The position numbers were made by a program, and so were the translations under genes. From JAUUZT01 sp964654015 (GTDB lineage: Bacteria; Chloroflexota; Dehalococcoidia; GIF9; AB-539-J10), in assembly GCA_964654015.1 (NCBI GenBank), contig CAZZHQ010000077.1, forward strand, positions 1 through 11,757: a stretch of 11,757 nucleotides of DNA. The letters are read 5' to 3'. How positions within the stretch are numbered: position 1 is the stretch's first letter; each line of letters starts with the position of its first letter. Positions 1 through 5,916 of the stretch are shown here, in pieces. Under the pieces are notes generated by a model. The model searched no databases and was not told the DNA's origin. It saw only the letters and a list, made by a program, of their open reading frames with translations.

Positions 1-25
1 TCATTTTGCTGCGGAGGCAAAATGA
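1..25. repeat. 9-bp perfect inverted repeat (hairpin) at window edge
   Basis: TCATTTTGC (1-9) and GCAAAATGA (17-25) are exact reverse complements around a 7-base loop. There is no T tract on either side, so an intrinsic terminator is not well supported. It abuts an IS-end-like sequence at 32-63 and may be part of that element's flank or the stem of a cut-off structure. Confidence 0.5.
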
Positions 26-31
26 AGACAG

Positions 32-63
32 TTGCTGCCCCCGGTAGTTGTACCACTTATTAA
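32..63 (+). repeat. IS-end-like dispersed repeat, copy A
   Basis: One of three copies in the window, all in the same orientation (32-63, 2262-2294, 9686-9718). The best conserved core is TAGTTGTACCACTTATTAA. Copy C sits directly against the stop codon of a decayed IS3-type transposase, which suggests this is the terminal repeat of that insertion sequence. No clear transposase reading frame remains beside copy A. Confidence 0.5.
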
Positions 64-127
64 GCTAGTGCCATACCCAGTTGAGGTGTACCCCGTCTTA
101 GGTTCAATCATAATATTAGTTTCATTC

Positions 128-436
128 CTACTGCGGTCTTCTCCAGGTAGCCTCAATTATCTTCGTGGAAGCATTATCTGGATGTACCATCATCGGTAAA
201 TACTCATTGTAGGGACTATCTGGATATAGCTGTAAACCGCACGATTTCAGAAGCTCTTTGTTGTTGTCCCACAGCCCAAACTCGTTTCTAATGTAAGCTC
301 CAAAGCCGTAATGGTGGAGTATTAAATCTTCATCTGGCGTGTTTTTTAAGGCTTCTTTATATTCTTCTGACATAGACGAGAGTAATTGTTCGACAGCTTC
401 CTCAACGGTCTTTGGCCATTGTTTTCGATGTGGCAT
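128..436 (-). CDS. DUF6794-like small protein
   Basis: A 102-residue protein, probably cytoplasmic, with no signal peptide or membrane helix. It carries WPKTVEEAVEQLLSSMSEE near the start, then YIRNEFGLWDNNKELL in the middle and HPDNAS...IIEATWRR at the end. From memory this is the layout of DUF6794 proteins, a family without known function. The length fits a complete single-domain protein. ATG at 434-436 is preferred because AGGT lies about nine bases upstream; an in-frame TTG at 440-442 would add two residues. It lies downstream of, and on the same strand as, the surface protein gene, with about 110 bases between them. Function is unknown. Family assignment is moderately sure; the gene itself is likely real. 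Confidence 0.72.
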   Translation of the reverse strand: MPHRKQWPKTVEEAVEQLLSSMSEEYKEALKNTPDEDLILHHYGFGAYIRNEFGLWDNNKELLKSCGLQLYPDSPYNEYLPMMVHPDNASTKIIEATWRRPQ

Positions 437-497
437 AGACAATACCTATTTACTGTAGCAATATTGTAAATACATTGTAGCTCTATCCAAGTTCTAA

Positions 498-608
498 TTA
501 AATATAAATTTAAACCGGCTGTCTTAGCTTTAGACTTGCCCAGTGCTTAGCTGTGATACCTGCGGCGTCTCAGGGCTATGGTACTACCGGCTATTGTCAC
601 TGCAAGCA
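498..608. repeat. 111-bp duplicated block, copy 1 (3' end of surface protein gene)
   Basis: Covers the last 20 codons of the surface protein gene plus about 49 bases beyond its stop. It matches 2336-2446 over 111 positions without gaps and with nine differences by hand alignment, eight of them transitions. Copy 1 belongs to the intact gene; copy 2 is detached. Confidence 0.85.
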
Positions 609-1956
609 AGCCAAGCAATGGTGCTAGCACAATGGATGCATTTATAGGTTGAGCCTCTCCACCTACTGGTCTTGCTTCTTCCATGAACTCATCTGCGCCA
701 ATATCGACTGTGTCTGTTCCATCCTCATCACCATCTATTATGCGAGAGTCTCCTTCGAAATCAGTGCTGACTCCTGCCACTGCGGTGTTGTTTCCTGAAT
801 CGATACATGGTGAACCTGCCTTTATATGTAAATCGCCCTCTGCTGTCGGCGCGCTAGCTGGGTCGGGTTCATCAACATATAATGAGTCCACGTCAATATT
901 GTTTCCGCCATCGTTCCCAAGGTTGATATCCCAACTCATTCCGCTTCCATTACTGCCCTCGATATCACAATAGTAGAAATTCGGTGTTGAATTGGAGCTA
1001 TTGAAAACCTCATTATCTGAATCACTGGCACTATCTCCCCACAGAATACAGTTGGTCAGGGTTGGTGAGGCATGAAGATAGTTCCACATACCGCCGCCGT
1101 GGACGGCGGAGTTACCGGAGAAACTACAGTTGGTTAGGGTTGGTAAGGAGTATGCACAGTTCCACATCCCGCCGCCATAGTGTTCAACAGAGTTACCGGA
1201 GAAGCTGCAGTTGGTCAGGGTTGGTGAGGAGCGACCCATGTTGACCATCCCTCCACCATACTGATAAGCAGAATTACCGGAGAAGCTGCAGTTGGTCAGG
1301 GTTGGCGAGGAAGATTCATAGTTAATCATCCCGCCGCCACTATAAGAAGCGAAGTTGCCGGAGAAGCTGCAGTTGCTTAGGCTCGGAGAGGAGGAGAATT
1401 CGTTTAACATCCCCCCGCCACTGTCGTGAGGATCACTCCCATTTGCATTTCCTGTGGTAACGGTGAAGCCGTCCAGGACGGCAGTGTTATCCAGGTTTGT
1501 ACCACTTGGATGGTAGAAGACATGGTAGCAGTTGTCGGAACTATCGTCACATGTACCAATGTCTCCGCTCAGAATGGTGGTGTTGTTCTCCCAGTCACGC
1601 TCATCACGCTGTGTTTCAGTGCCCTCAAAGCCGCCGTAGACCTCCATGCTGTTATTCAGCGCAAAGTGCATTTGGCGGTCATCAGTAGTATTCCCACCGT
1701 TCGGCCAGGCAGAAGGCGTGTAGGTCCCTTGCGCCACCCATATCTCATTACCTGAAGAGGCGGCGTCCAGTCCCTCCTGCAGGGTATCGAATGCAGTGCT
1801 CCATGAATTGCCGTTATGCGTACCACTTGAGTTGTTCACATCCACATAAATGATACTATAGGCAGCGCTGGCAGGCTGCGGTACTATTAGAGGACCCACG
1901 CCTATTGTTAGAGCCAGAAGAAGAGTCACCGCCATTAGTATCTTTCTTATAAACAT
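547..1956 (-). CDS. Secreted beta-helix surface protein with Pmp-like repeats and C-terminal anchor
   Basis: 469 residues. A signal peptide (about 1-31) ends in PASA. Residues 36-130 resemble the start of right-handed beta-helix surface proteins (YVDVN, GNSWSTAF, GTYTP). Residues 188-310 hold four to five repeats of about 27 residues with NCSFSGNSA and GGGM, like the GGA/FxxN repeats of chlamydial Pmp proteins. The end of the ectodomain (AGSPCIDSG, then VDIGADEF about 417-424) is typical of proteins annotated choice-of-anchor Q. Residues 430-469 form a sorting tail: PVGGEAQPIN, a hydrophobic helix, then RRRRYHS. The likely role is a cell-surface adhesive or structural protein held in the membrane; the ligand is unknown. 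No clear Shine-Dalgarno precedes the ATG. A detached second copy of its 3' end lies at 2336-2446. Confidence 0.9.
   Translation of the reverse strand: MFIRKILMAVTLLLALTIGVGPLIVPQPASAAYSIIYVDVNNSSGTHNGNSWSTAFDTLQEGLDAASSGNEIWVAQGTYTPSAWPNGGNTTDDRQMHFALNNSMEVYGGFEGTETQRDERDWENNTTILSGDIGTCDDSSDNCYHVFYHPSGTNLDNTAVLDGFTVTTGNANGSDPHDSGGGMLNEFSSSPSLSNCSFSGNFASYSGGGMINYESSSPTLTNCSFSGNSAYQYGGGMVNMGRSSPTLTNCSFSGNSVEHYGGGMWNCAYSLPTLTNCSFSGNSAVHGGGMWNYLHASPTLTNCILWGDSASDSDNEVFNSSNSTPNFYYCDIEGSNGSGMSWDINLGNDGGNNIDVDSLYVDEPDPASAPTAEGDLHIKAGSPCIDSGNNTAVAGVSTDFEGDSRIIDGDEDGTDTVDIGADEFMEEARPVGGEAQPINASIVLAPLLGLLAVTIAGSTIALRRRRYHS
1040..1420 (-). repeat. In-gene tandem repeats, 78-81 bp period
   Basis: The block GAAGCTGCAGTTGGTCAGGG and near copies recur at about 1042, 1120, 1201, 1282 and 1363, an 81-base step (78 at the outer end). 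Each unit encodes one SPTLTNCSFSGNSA...GGGM beta-helix rung. Such repeats can expand or contract by recombination. Confidence 0.85.
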
Positions 1957-2077
1957 AAACTACTTAATACTGCATATCTAATTTTTAAATTAAACTAAGG
2001 TACAGATATGCTAAATAATGCTTGATATCAAGGATACACTTATATCTTTAAAACAGTCAATAGTATGAATTAAATGG

Positions 2078-2257
2078 CTATATAGATAAAAATGAAATAT
2101 ATGCTTTAGAGAATAACCTGTCTATATGCTCTATAAGAGTTAGATATGCAAGAGATTGATTTGATTGGTTAAAGTTATACTAAATGAGCCATTCGGTTAG
2201 CAGGACATTGATTCCTTCAGGCTCTAAAGGTAGATTAAAGTTGTAAAGACATTCATG
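2078..2257 (-). pseudogene. Decayed IS3-type transposase C-terminus
   Basis: Minus-strand translation from 2257 downward reads LPLEPEGINVLLTEWLI, then an in-frame TAG (2180-2182), then YNFNQSNQSLAYLTLIEHID and a stop at 2078-2080. This is the C-terminal end of an integrase-core (rve) transposase, whose usual signature is YNxxRPHQxLxYLTPxEY. RPH has become QSN here. The same family appears less damaged at 9715-9921. The N-terminal half and catalytic core are absent, so this is a fossil. Confidence 0.7.
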
Positions 2258-2261
2258 CTAC

Positions 2262-2294
2262 TGACCTACACCTCATTAGTTATACCACTTACTA
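2262..2294 (+). repeat. IS-end-like dispersed repeat, copy B
   Basis: TGACCTACACCTCATTAGTT continues into ATACCACTTACTAA. It aligns with copy C (9686-9718) along its whole length and with copy A. Its orientation is wrong for the outer end of the adjacent fossil at 2078-2257, so it probably belongs to a separate copy or a rearrangement. Confidence 0.5.
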
Positions 2295-2335
2295 AGTTAA
2301 TAATAGAACGGTTTTAGGTGGAGGAGGCAGGTATT

Positions 2336-2446
2336 TTAAATACAAATTTAAACCGGCTGTCTTAGCTTTAGACTTGCCCAATGTTTAGCTGTGATAGCTG
2401 TGGTGTCTCAGGGCTATGATACTACTGGTTATTGTCACTGCAAGCA
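2336..2446. repeat. 111-bp duplicated block, copy 2 (orphan surface-protein tail)
   Basis: Near-identical to 498-608. On the minus strand it still encodes LAVTITSSIIALRHHSYHS followed by the same stop position (2385-2387), so the arginine-rich tail has decayed. No beta-helix gene precedes it: at about 2447 the homology ends and an unrelated Hfq-like frame begins on the other strand. It is a remnant of a second anchor-tail gene or of a partial duplication. Confidence 0.85.
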
Positions 2447-2449
2447 GTA

Positions 2450-2605
2450 TAATCCACTATTGTTTTCATGGACAGCAAGGCAATCAAAGGAAAACTGCTG
2501 GAAATCGACAATTACAACATTCTTGTAGAAAGTAGTACTTATAACAAACTGCTGATTCCAAAACAGGCAATCAAAGATGTATTGTTTAGTCAAAAGCCAT
2601 GCTAA
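2450..2605 (+). pseudogene. Truncated Hfq/LSm-like RNA-binding protein fragment
   Basis: An open frame between stops at 2450-2452 and 2603-2605. From ATG 2468 it encodes 45 residues with KGKLLEIDNYNILVES, then NKLLIPKQAIKDVLF. The pattern (G-x-L-x-x-hydrophobic-D-N-Y, a beta strand ending in ES, then K-x-L-I-x-K-x-A-I) resembles the second half of the Hfq Sm fold, where family members read KGxxxxFDxFxVxLES and QLIYKHAISTI. The upstream in-frame residues STIVF could continue the first strand. The N-terminal helix and first strands are missing, and the frame starts four bases after the end of the orphan repeat, so it looks cut off by a rearrangement. The family call is inference from motif similarity. 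Confidence 0.45.
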
Positions 2606-2663
2606 AGACACCCTGCTGGCACGCTCGCTCTTAAGCCGAAGTCGCAAAGCCTGTGTAAGTGTT

Positions 2664-3182
2664 CTACACATGAATAAGCAGTTCCCATTTGTCTTGATAC
2701 TTTTCCCTTATATCGGGCTTTAGCCCACCATAACCCCAGGCTAAGAGTTGCTTGGCTGGCTTTGATTCCTTATGCGTACCCAGCCATCCGGTGATGTCCT
2801 GAATCAGCATATCGGCAACATCACACGAGGGAACAATATAGAACGATGGTTCTCCCTTATCTATGATGGGTAGCTCAACGAAAATGAAGAAGAAGTTGCC
2901 GCCAAGAGATACTGCCTTCTTTAAGTGGTCTTGCCAGCCCTCATCAGACGGAATCGTGTAAACAGGCCATCCACCCTTAGCTCGGTCGGTACTTTTAACT
3001 TGAATAAAAACTGCCTTTGGGAGGTCATGTTGAAAAGCAACGATATCAAAAGATTTTAGGTTCCTTGTTGTGGGTAAAGCCACAAACCCTCTTAAACTAA
3101 GTTGAGCAACCACGAAATGAACTCCAGCCACCCCTTTTAGGTTCTTATCCAAGCTCTTTGCTAGCCCTGTCCCTTTATTCAT
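2664..3182 (-). CDS. PD-(D/E)XK nuclease-like protein of unknown function
   Basis: 172 residues, no signal peptide. Residues 16-64 have the layout of restriction-endonuclease-like folds: a first helix (GVAGVHFVVAQLSLRGF), a strand with Asp46 (SFDIVAF), then the strand VFIQVKS with Gln61 and Lys63 in the place of the (E/Q)xK pair. The acidic residue often seen in the first helix is absent (His22 or Val there), so activity is uncertain. The rest (FFIFVELP, SFYIVP) continues an alpha/beta pattern. GGGGAGG (3187-3193 on the plus-strand numbering, read on minus) lies just upstream of the ATG and fixes the start. No methyltransferase or partner is adjacent. It may be a solitary DNA-processing or defence protein. 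The fold call is inference. Confidence 0.7.
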   Translation of the reverse strand: MNKGTGLAKSLDKNLKGVAGVHFVVAQLSLRGFVALPTTRNLKSFDIVAFQHDLPKAVFIQVKSTDRAKGGWPVYTIPSDEGWQDHLKKAVSLGGNFFFIFVELPIIDKGEPSFYIVPSCDVADMLIQDITGWLGTHKESKPAKQLLAWGYGGLKPDIREKYQDKWELLIHV

Positions 3183-3364
3183 ACTACCTCCCCTACTAAT
3201 TCATCCCTACATTTTACATACTATGGTCTAGTACGTCATATCCCTTTCAGTTTATAAAGTATTTAATTGATTGCCTCGGACCTTTTGGTTTATCTTTGTC
3301 ATTTTATAAAGCTAGACAAAAGCAACAAGAATGTCTATTAATACGAAATACATAGCTAGGAAAA

Positions 3365-3397
3365 CAGCTGATAGTTATTAGCCTGAGTTATTAGCTG
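3365..3397. repeat. Imperfect inverted repeat with embedded 9-bp direct repeat
   Basis: CAGCTGATA (3365-3373) and TATTAGCTG (3389-3397) are inverted copies with one mismatch. GTTATTAGC occurs twice at a 13-base step (3374-3382, 3387-3395). AGCTG motifs recur at 3495-3524. It may be an operator cluster; no function is shown. Confidence 0.4.
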
Positions 3398-3452
3398 CTT
3401 ACATCCTCATGAATACAGTATATATAGTTAAAAGTAGAGATTAGAGAATACA

Positions 3453-3468
3453 GGGGAGGCCTCTCCCC
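3453..3468. repeat. GC-rich 6-bp hairpin
   Basis: GGGGAG, a GCCT loop and CTCCCC form a perfect stem-loop in an AT-rich gap. No T tract follows on either strand, so it is more likely a transcript structure or protein site than a terminator. Confidence 0.4.
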
Positions 3469-3494
3469 CTATAGCTTCATTATAGAGTATAAAA

Positions 3495-3513
3495 TAGCTG
3501 CCCAGAGCAGCTA
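3495..3513. promoter_or_regulatory. Palindrome TAGCTGC-N5-GCAGCTA, candidate operator
   Basis: A perfect 7-bp inverted repeat (3495-3501 and 3507-3513) separated by CCAGA. It lies immediately after a TATAAAAT stretch and before the gene encoding a ribbon-helix-helix-like protein. A further CAGCT/AGCTG pair overlaps it at 3508-3524. The position would suit autoregulation; that is inference. Confidence 0.4.
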
Positions 3514-3601
3514 GATTCGAGCTGTATATATGGTAAACAATACTAGTAATCAGGAGTGCATGCGGTTTGTAATCCCTTTACAGGTATGTTATGGTCATAT
3601 T

Positions 3602-4534
3602 ATGGCTAATAAAGTCGTAAGTTTTCGTATTAACGAAACTCTGTTTGAGCAAATAGATAAGGCAAAGCGTAGCACTGGAGCTTCATATGCTGACTTGATA
3701 AAGCGCGGTAGTAATATCTGCATAACCGAGGTGCAAACCAAGCTCGACGAAATCAATAGACTGAGCGCTAAAGCCAGCCATCTGCGTGAGCTTATAGATA
3801 AGAGGGATGACGAGTTGAAAAAGAGCTTTGAGCAAGAGAAGGCAGAACGTCAAGCGCAAATAGATAGAGAATTTGAATCCAAGAGGGCTGTGCAAGAGGG
3901 TGAACTGAAAAAAGCTCGCAGCGAGTATTTCAGGGTTCTGGATGATGTAGATAGCCAGCAGAACGAACTCGTAAAACTTCAGCAAGAGACTGAGGCTCAA
4001 AGAGCAGAGCGGGATAAAGTTTCTAAGCAGCTGGTTCAATATCAACAGAAGCACAGTGAGAATCAGATGACAATTACTACAATGATGCTAGCAATGATGG
4101 AGATAGCCGGTAATATGATGCAGCCTTCACCTCAAGGTAATAAAGTAACATCTCAGAATAGTAAAGAAGTTACTACACAACAGAGTAAACCTGGTAATTA
4201 TGACTATTTAGAGCAACCACAACAAAGTACCCCAATCTTTGCGTCCATGATTACTGGTCTGATGCCGCTTTTTTCGTTGTTTATGGTGATGTCGATGGTG
4301 ACAGCTATCACAAGACCTCCGAAAAAGAAGACACTAACTCCAGATAGTAAAGCTAAACCAAGTGCCCTTGCTGATTTCATAAAGAGGATAGAAGAACATC
4401 AAAGAGAACTTGAAGATGAGCGTAGAGAAGCTAAGCCAGAAATAGCTGATGAGCAAGAAGTTTCTGATGAAGAAGAGGAAGAAGAGGAGGATACTACTAA
4501 GGATGAGGAGATTGAGGAAGAGGCGGAGGAATAG
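3602..4534 (+). CDS. RHH-like, coiled-coil protein with one membrane segment and acidic tail
   Basis: 310 residues from ATG 3602. Residues 4-35 (VVSFRINETLFEQIDKAKR, then ASYADLIKRG) resemble a ribbon-helix-helix DNA-binding domain: one strand, then two helices. Residues 42-150 are a long, charged coiled coil. Residues 151-210 are Met- then Asn/Gln-rich. Residues 213-237 (FASMITGLMPLFSLFMVMSM) form one hydrophobic segment, followed by RPPKKK, and the last 30 residues are almost all Glu/Asp. Starts at 3530 and 3560 are in frame; 3560 has AGGAG but only three bases away, and the extra residues would precede the domain start, so 3602 is preferred. The combination suggests a membrane-tethered DNA-binding or scaffold protein. 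No family recognised. Confidence 0.8.
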   Translation: MANKVVSFRINETLFEQIDKAKRSTGASYADLIKRGSNICITEVQTKLDEINRLSAKASHLRELIDKRDDELKKSFEQEKAERQAQIDREFESKRAVQEGELKKARSEYFRVLDDVDSQQNELVKLQQETEAQRAERDKVSKQLVQYQQKHSENQMTITTMMLAMMEIAGNMMQPSPQGNKVTSQNSKEVTTQQSKPGNYDYLEQPQQSTPIFASMITGLMPLFSLFMVMSMVTAITRPPKKKTLTPDSKAKPSALADFIKRIEEHQRELEDERREAKPEIADEQEVSDEEEEEEEDTTKDEEIEEEAEE

Positions 4535-4698
4535 TCAGAGCGACTGGCTATTCAGGGGGTTCACTCCACTACGTTCCTGCTGTGGATCACCCATGGAGAA
4601 GATTCAGCATCCAGGCTAAACCCCATACCTAGGCACTAACTGTATGAGCTCAGCAGAGGACATTTCTAAAGAGTCTTGATATCAGCCGGCACACTGCA

Positions 4699-4726
4699 TT
4701 GACAGTTTCACGAAAAGGGTTACAAT
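4699..4726 (+). promoter_or_regulatory. Strong sigma-70-type promoter
   Basis: A consensus -35 TTGACA (4699-4704), a 16-base spacer and TACAAT (4721-4726), one base from consensus TATAAT. Transcription would start near 4733, giving a leader of about 148 nt before the ATG at 4881. Confidence 0.65.
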
Positions 4727-4796
4727 AGAGTTGGTACGGGTACAATAACTGGTCAAAATTGAATGCTGAAGCAGTGAGGCAGTGAGATGTAGTGTT

Positions 4797-4849
4797 AAAG
4801 TGGCATTGGAATTGCTTTGTACAAGCGGTTGCTAATGCCACTTTTTGTT
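4797..4849 (+). terminator. Terminator-like hairpin in the 5' leader of the two-helix membrane protein gene
   Basis: AAAGTGGCATT (4797-4807) and AATGCCACTTT (4834-4844) are perfectly complementary, with a 26-base loop that can itself fold (GCTT...AAGC). The stem runs into CTTTTTGTTT. This is an intrinsic-terminator form placed between a strong promoter and the Shine-Dalgarno, as in attenuators. It could instead end transcription from upstream, but the large loop and the promoter at 4699 favour a leader element. The tandem GCAGTGAG GCAGTGAG just upstream (about 4770-4785) could serve in an alternative fold. Confidence 0.55.
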
Positions 4850-4862
4850 TGGTAATGAAGAG

Positions 4863-4876
4863 AGAAAGGAGGTGAT
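4863..4876 (+). promoter_or_regulatory. Unusually long Shine-Dalgarno
   Basis: AGAAAGGAGGTGAT matches the complement of the usual 16S rRNA 3' end over 14 bases. GGAGG lies eight bases before ATG 4881. This fixes the start at 4881 rather than the in-frame ATG at 4845, which lies inside the hairpin's T tract. Confidence 0.9.
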
Positions 4877-4880
4877 TACA

Positions 4881-5123
4881 ATGTCTCAGGTGTCCAAGGA
4901 AATGAAATTACTGCTTTTTGGTAAAGGGTCGAAATGGCACGCAAAGATAGCTGAGGTTCTTATGTGCCTGGGTGTGGTTTGCCTTGTTCTCGGAATCATA
5001 AGTGCTGCTCTTAATAAAGCGCTTGGACTGGGACCCACGAACTGGTTGCTGTTGACAATTGCGTTCTTTGTGTGGGGTTTGTGGGCATGGCTCTGTGCAT
5101 ATTTCGCAACAAAGGAAGAATAA
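4881..5123 (+). CDS. Small two-helix membrane protein
   Basis: 80 residues. A short basic, amphipathic N-terminus (KEMKLLLFGKGSKWHAKIAE) is followed by a hydrophobic helix at about 22-45 (VLMCLGVVCLVLGIISAAL), a short polar turn (NKALGLGPTN), and a second Trp-rich helix at about 54-75 ending in ATKEE. It is an integral inner-membrane protein, probably with both ends in the cytoplasm. No family was recognised. It has its own consensus promoter, a terminator-like leader hairpin and a near-perfect Shine-Dalgarno, so high and conditional expression is likely. The next gene begins 111 bases later with its own ribosome site; a palindrome TTCGGCCGAA (5143-5152) lies between them. Confidence 0.8.
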   Translation: MSQVSKEMKLLLFGKGSKWHAKIAEVLMCLGVVCLVLGIISAALNKALGLGPTNWLLLTIAFFVWGLWAWLCAYFATKEE

Positions 5124-5234
5124 GAACCGTTACCATTGATGCTTCGGCCGAAAAACATCTTTCGTCTCATCTACGAAGGTGACCTGCTACTATTACCATC
5201 ATGATAAATACCACATAATTGCAGAAGGAGGAGT

Positions 5235-5705
5235 ATGAAGAAGATTATTAGAGTAATTCGAGATTTTTTATCTAAGTTATTGGAAGAGGAGCAGCTTCAA
5301 TTCGATGAATGGAAGTTTGACGCTCAAGATATTCAGTCACTAGCATATAAGTGCTTTCCTAAAGCAGAAGTGTTTGTGTGGGATAGAATTTTTTACTACA
5401 TCAAAGATGAGAATTGGGCTCAAGTTGTTTCGGACGTTCTACTCAATATGCCCGATTATACTGCTAGCCGTTTTGACTGCGAGAACTTTGCCTTACTCTG
5501 TGCTAGCAGAGTATCATCGAAATACAAGCTTAATAGTATGGGTATAGCTATAGGTAGCAATAAATCTGGTCCTCATGGATTTAATGTATTCTTGACCAGA
5601 CATGATAATGAAGCTCAATTCATGATTTTAGAACCACAGAATGGAGATTACTATTCTCTAGAAGATGATAGTGGCTATGAAGTTAATAAGTTAATACTTG
5701 GGTAA
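5235..5705 (+). CDS. Transglutaminase-like Cys-His-Glu protein
   Basis: 156 residues, cytoplasmic by lack of a signal peptide. A conserved-looking triad is visible: Cys82 in RFDCENFALLCASRV at the head of a helix, His114 in SGPHGFNVFL on a strand, and Glu133 in MILEPQNGDYYSL on the next strand. This order (Cys at a helix start, His and acidic residue on adjacent strands) is that of transglutaminase-like and papain-fold cysteine proteins. The DCENFALL form resembles the DCDDFA motif of bacterial transglutaminase-like cysteine peptidases. The first 80 residues are helical and unrecognised. The substrate is unknown. AAGGAGGA (5225-5232) precedes the ATG. It could be co-transcribed with the membrane protein upstream. 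Confidence 0.75.
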   Translation: MKKIIRVIRDFLSKLLEEEQLQFDEWKFDAQDIQSLAYKCFPKAEVFVWDRIFYYIKDENWAQVVSDVLLNMPDYTASRFDCENFALLCASRVSSKYKLNSMGIAIGSNKSGPHGFNVFLTRHDNEAQFMILEPQNGDYYSLEDDSGYEVNKLILG

Positions 5706-5825
5706 TTCTTGGTTCAAAATGGATATGAGATTCGGTTTCACCCCATTAGTCAAAATAGAATATCCTAGGCTGTTCTATGGTGGATAATATGAGACTAAAA
5801 CAAGAAGACAGGGAGTATTATACTT

Positions 5826-5842
5826 AAGGGCAGCTTGCCCTT
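5826..5842 (+). repeat. 7-bp hairpin, possible weak terminator
   Basis: AAGGGCA, loop GCT, TGCCCTT form a perfect stem between the transglutaminase-like gene and the zinc-ribbon gene. Only two T residues follow, so termination would be weak. It sits 14 bases before a likely -35 element. Confidence 0.4.
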
Positions 5843-5856
5843 GACCTAAAGTACTA

Positions 5857-5886
5857 TTGACATACCTTGGTTAGTGTACCAATATA
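5857..5886 (+). promoter_or_regulatory. Promoter of the DUF5679 gene with internal inverted repeat
   Basis: TTGACA (5857-5862) and AATATA (5881-5886) are spaced 18 bases apart, 30 bases before the ATG at 5917. Between and touching them, TTGGT (5867-5871) and ACCAA (5878-5882) form an inverted repeat that could be an operator. Confidence 0.5.
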
Positions 5887-5916
5887 GTAAAAGACTACCA
5901 GTAAGAAGAGGGTGCT

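Larger units (their letters stand above)
3183..3601. other. AT-rich intergenic region with several inverted repeats
   Basis: This gap separates the divergent genes at 2664-3182 and 3602-4534. No small gene was recognised. It holds the three inverted or direct repeat clusters listed separately (3365-3397, 3453-3468, 3495-3513). TATAAAAT at 3487-3494 could be a -10 element for the rightward gene, but no convincing -35 was found. Confidence 0.5.

Noticed and set aside
1..111. Minus-strand 36-codon frame ending in TGA at 1-3
   Set aside because: The Gly/Thr-rich product has no family and spans the IS-end repeat and the hairpin; probably chance.
683..1755. Several plus-strand open frames (683-973, 1062-1244, 1426-1755, 1497-1688)
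   Set aside because: They lie antisense to the surface protein gene, with low-complexity products caused by its Ser/Gly-rich repeats and no domain or ribosome site.
2435..2671. Minus-strand frame of 78 codons
   Set aside because: It runs antisense through the Hfq-like fragment and into the repeat tail; the product has no recognisable feature.
3683..4054. Minus-strand 123-codon frame
   Set aside because: Antisense shadow of the coiled-coil region; Leu/Phe-rich as expected from reversed Lys/Glu codons.
4550..4640. tRNA-like GGGGTTCACTCC stretch
   Set aside because: The TTC-containing piece resembles a T arm, but no acceptor stem or anticodon arm pairs around it.
4650..4841. Minus-strand 63-codon frame
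   Set aside because: It lies antisense across the promoter and terminator-like leader; no ribosome site or domain.
4886..5170. Minus-strand 94-codon frame
   Set aside because: Antisense to the two-helix membrane protein gene, which has a near-perfect Shine-Dalgarno.
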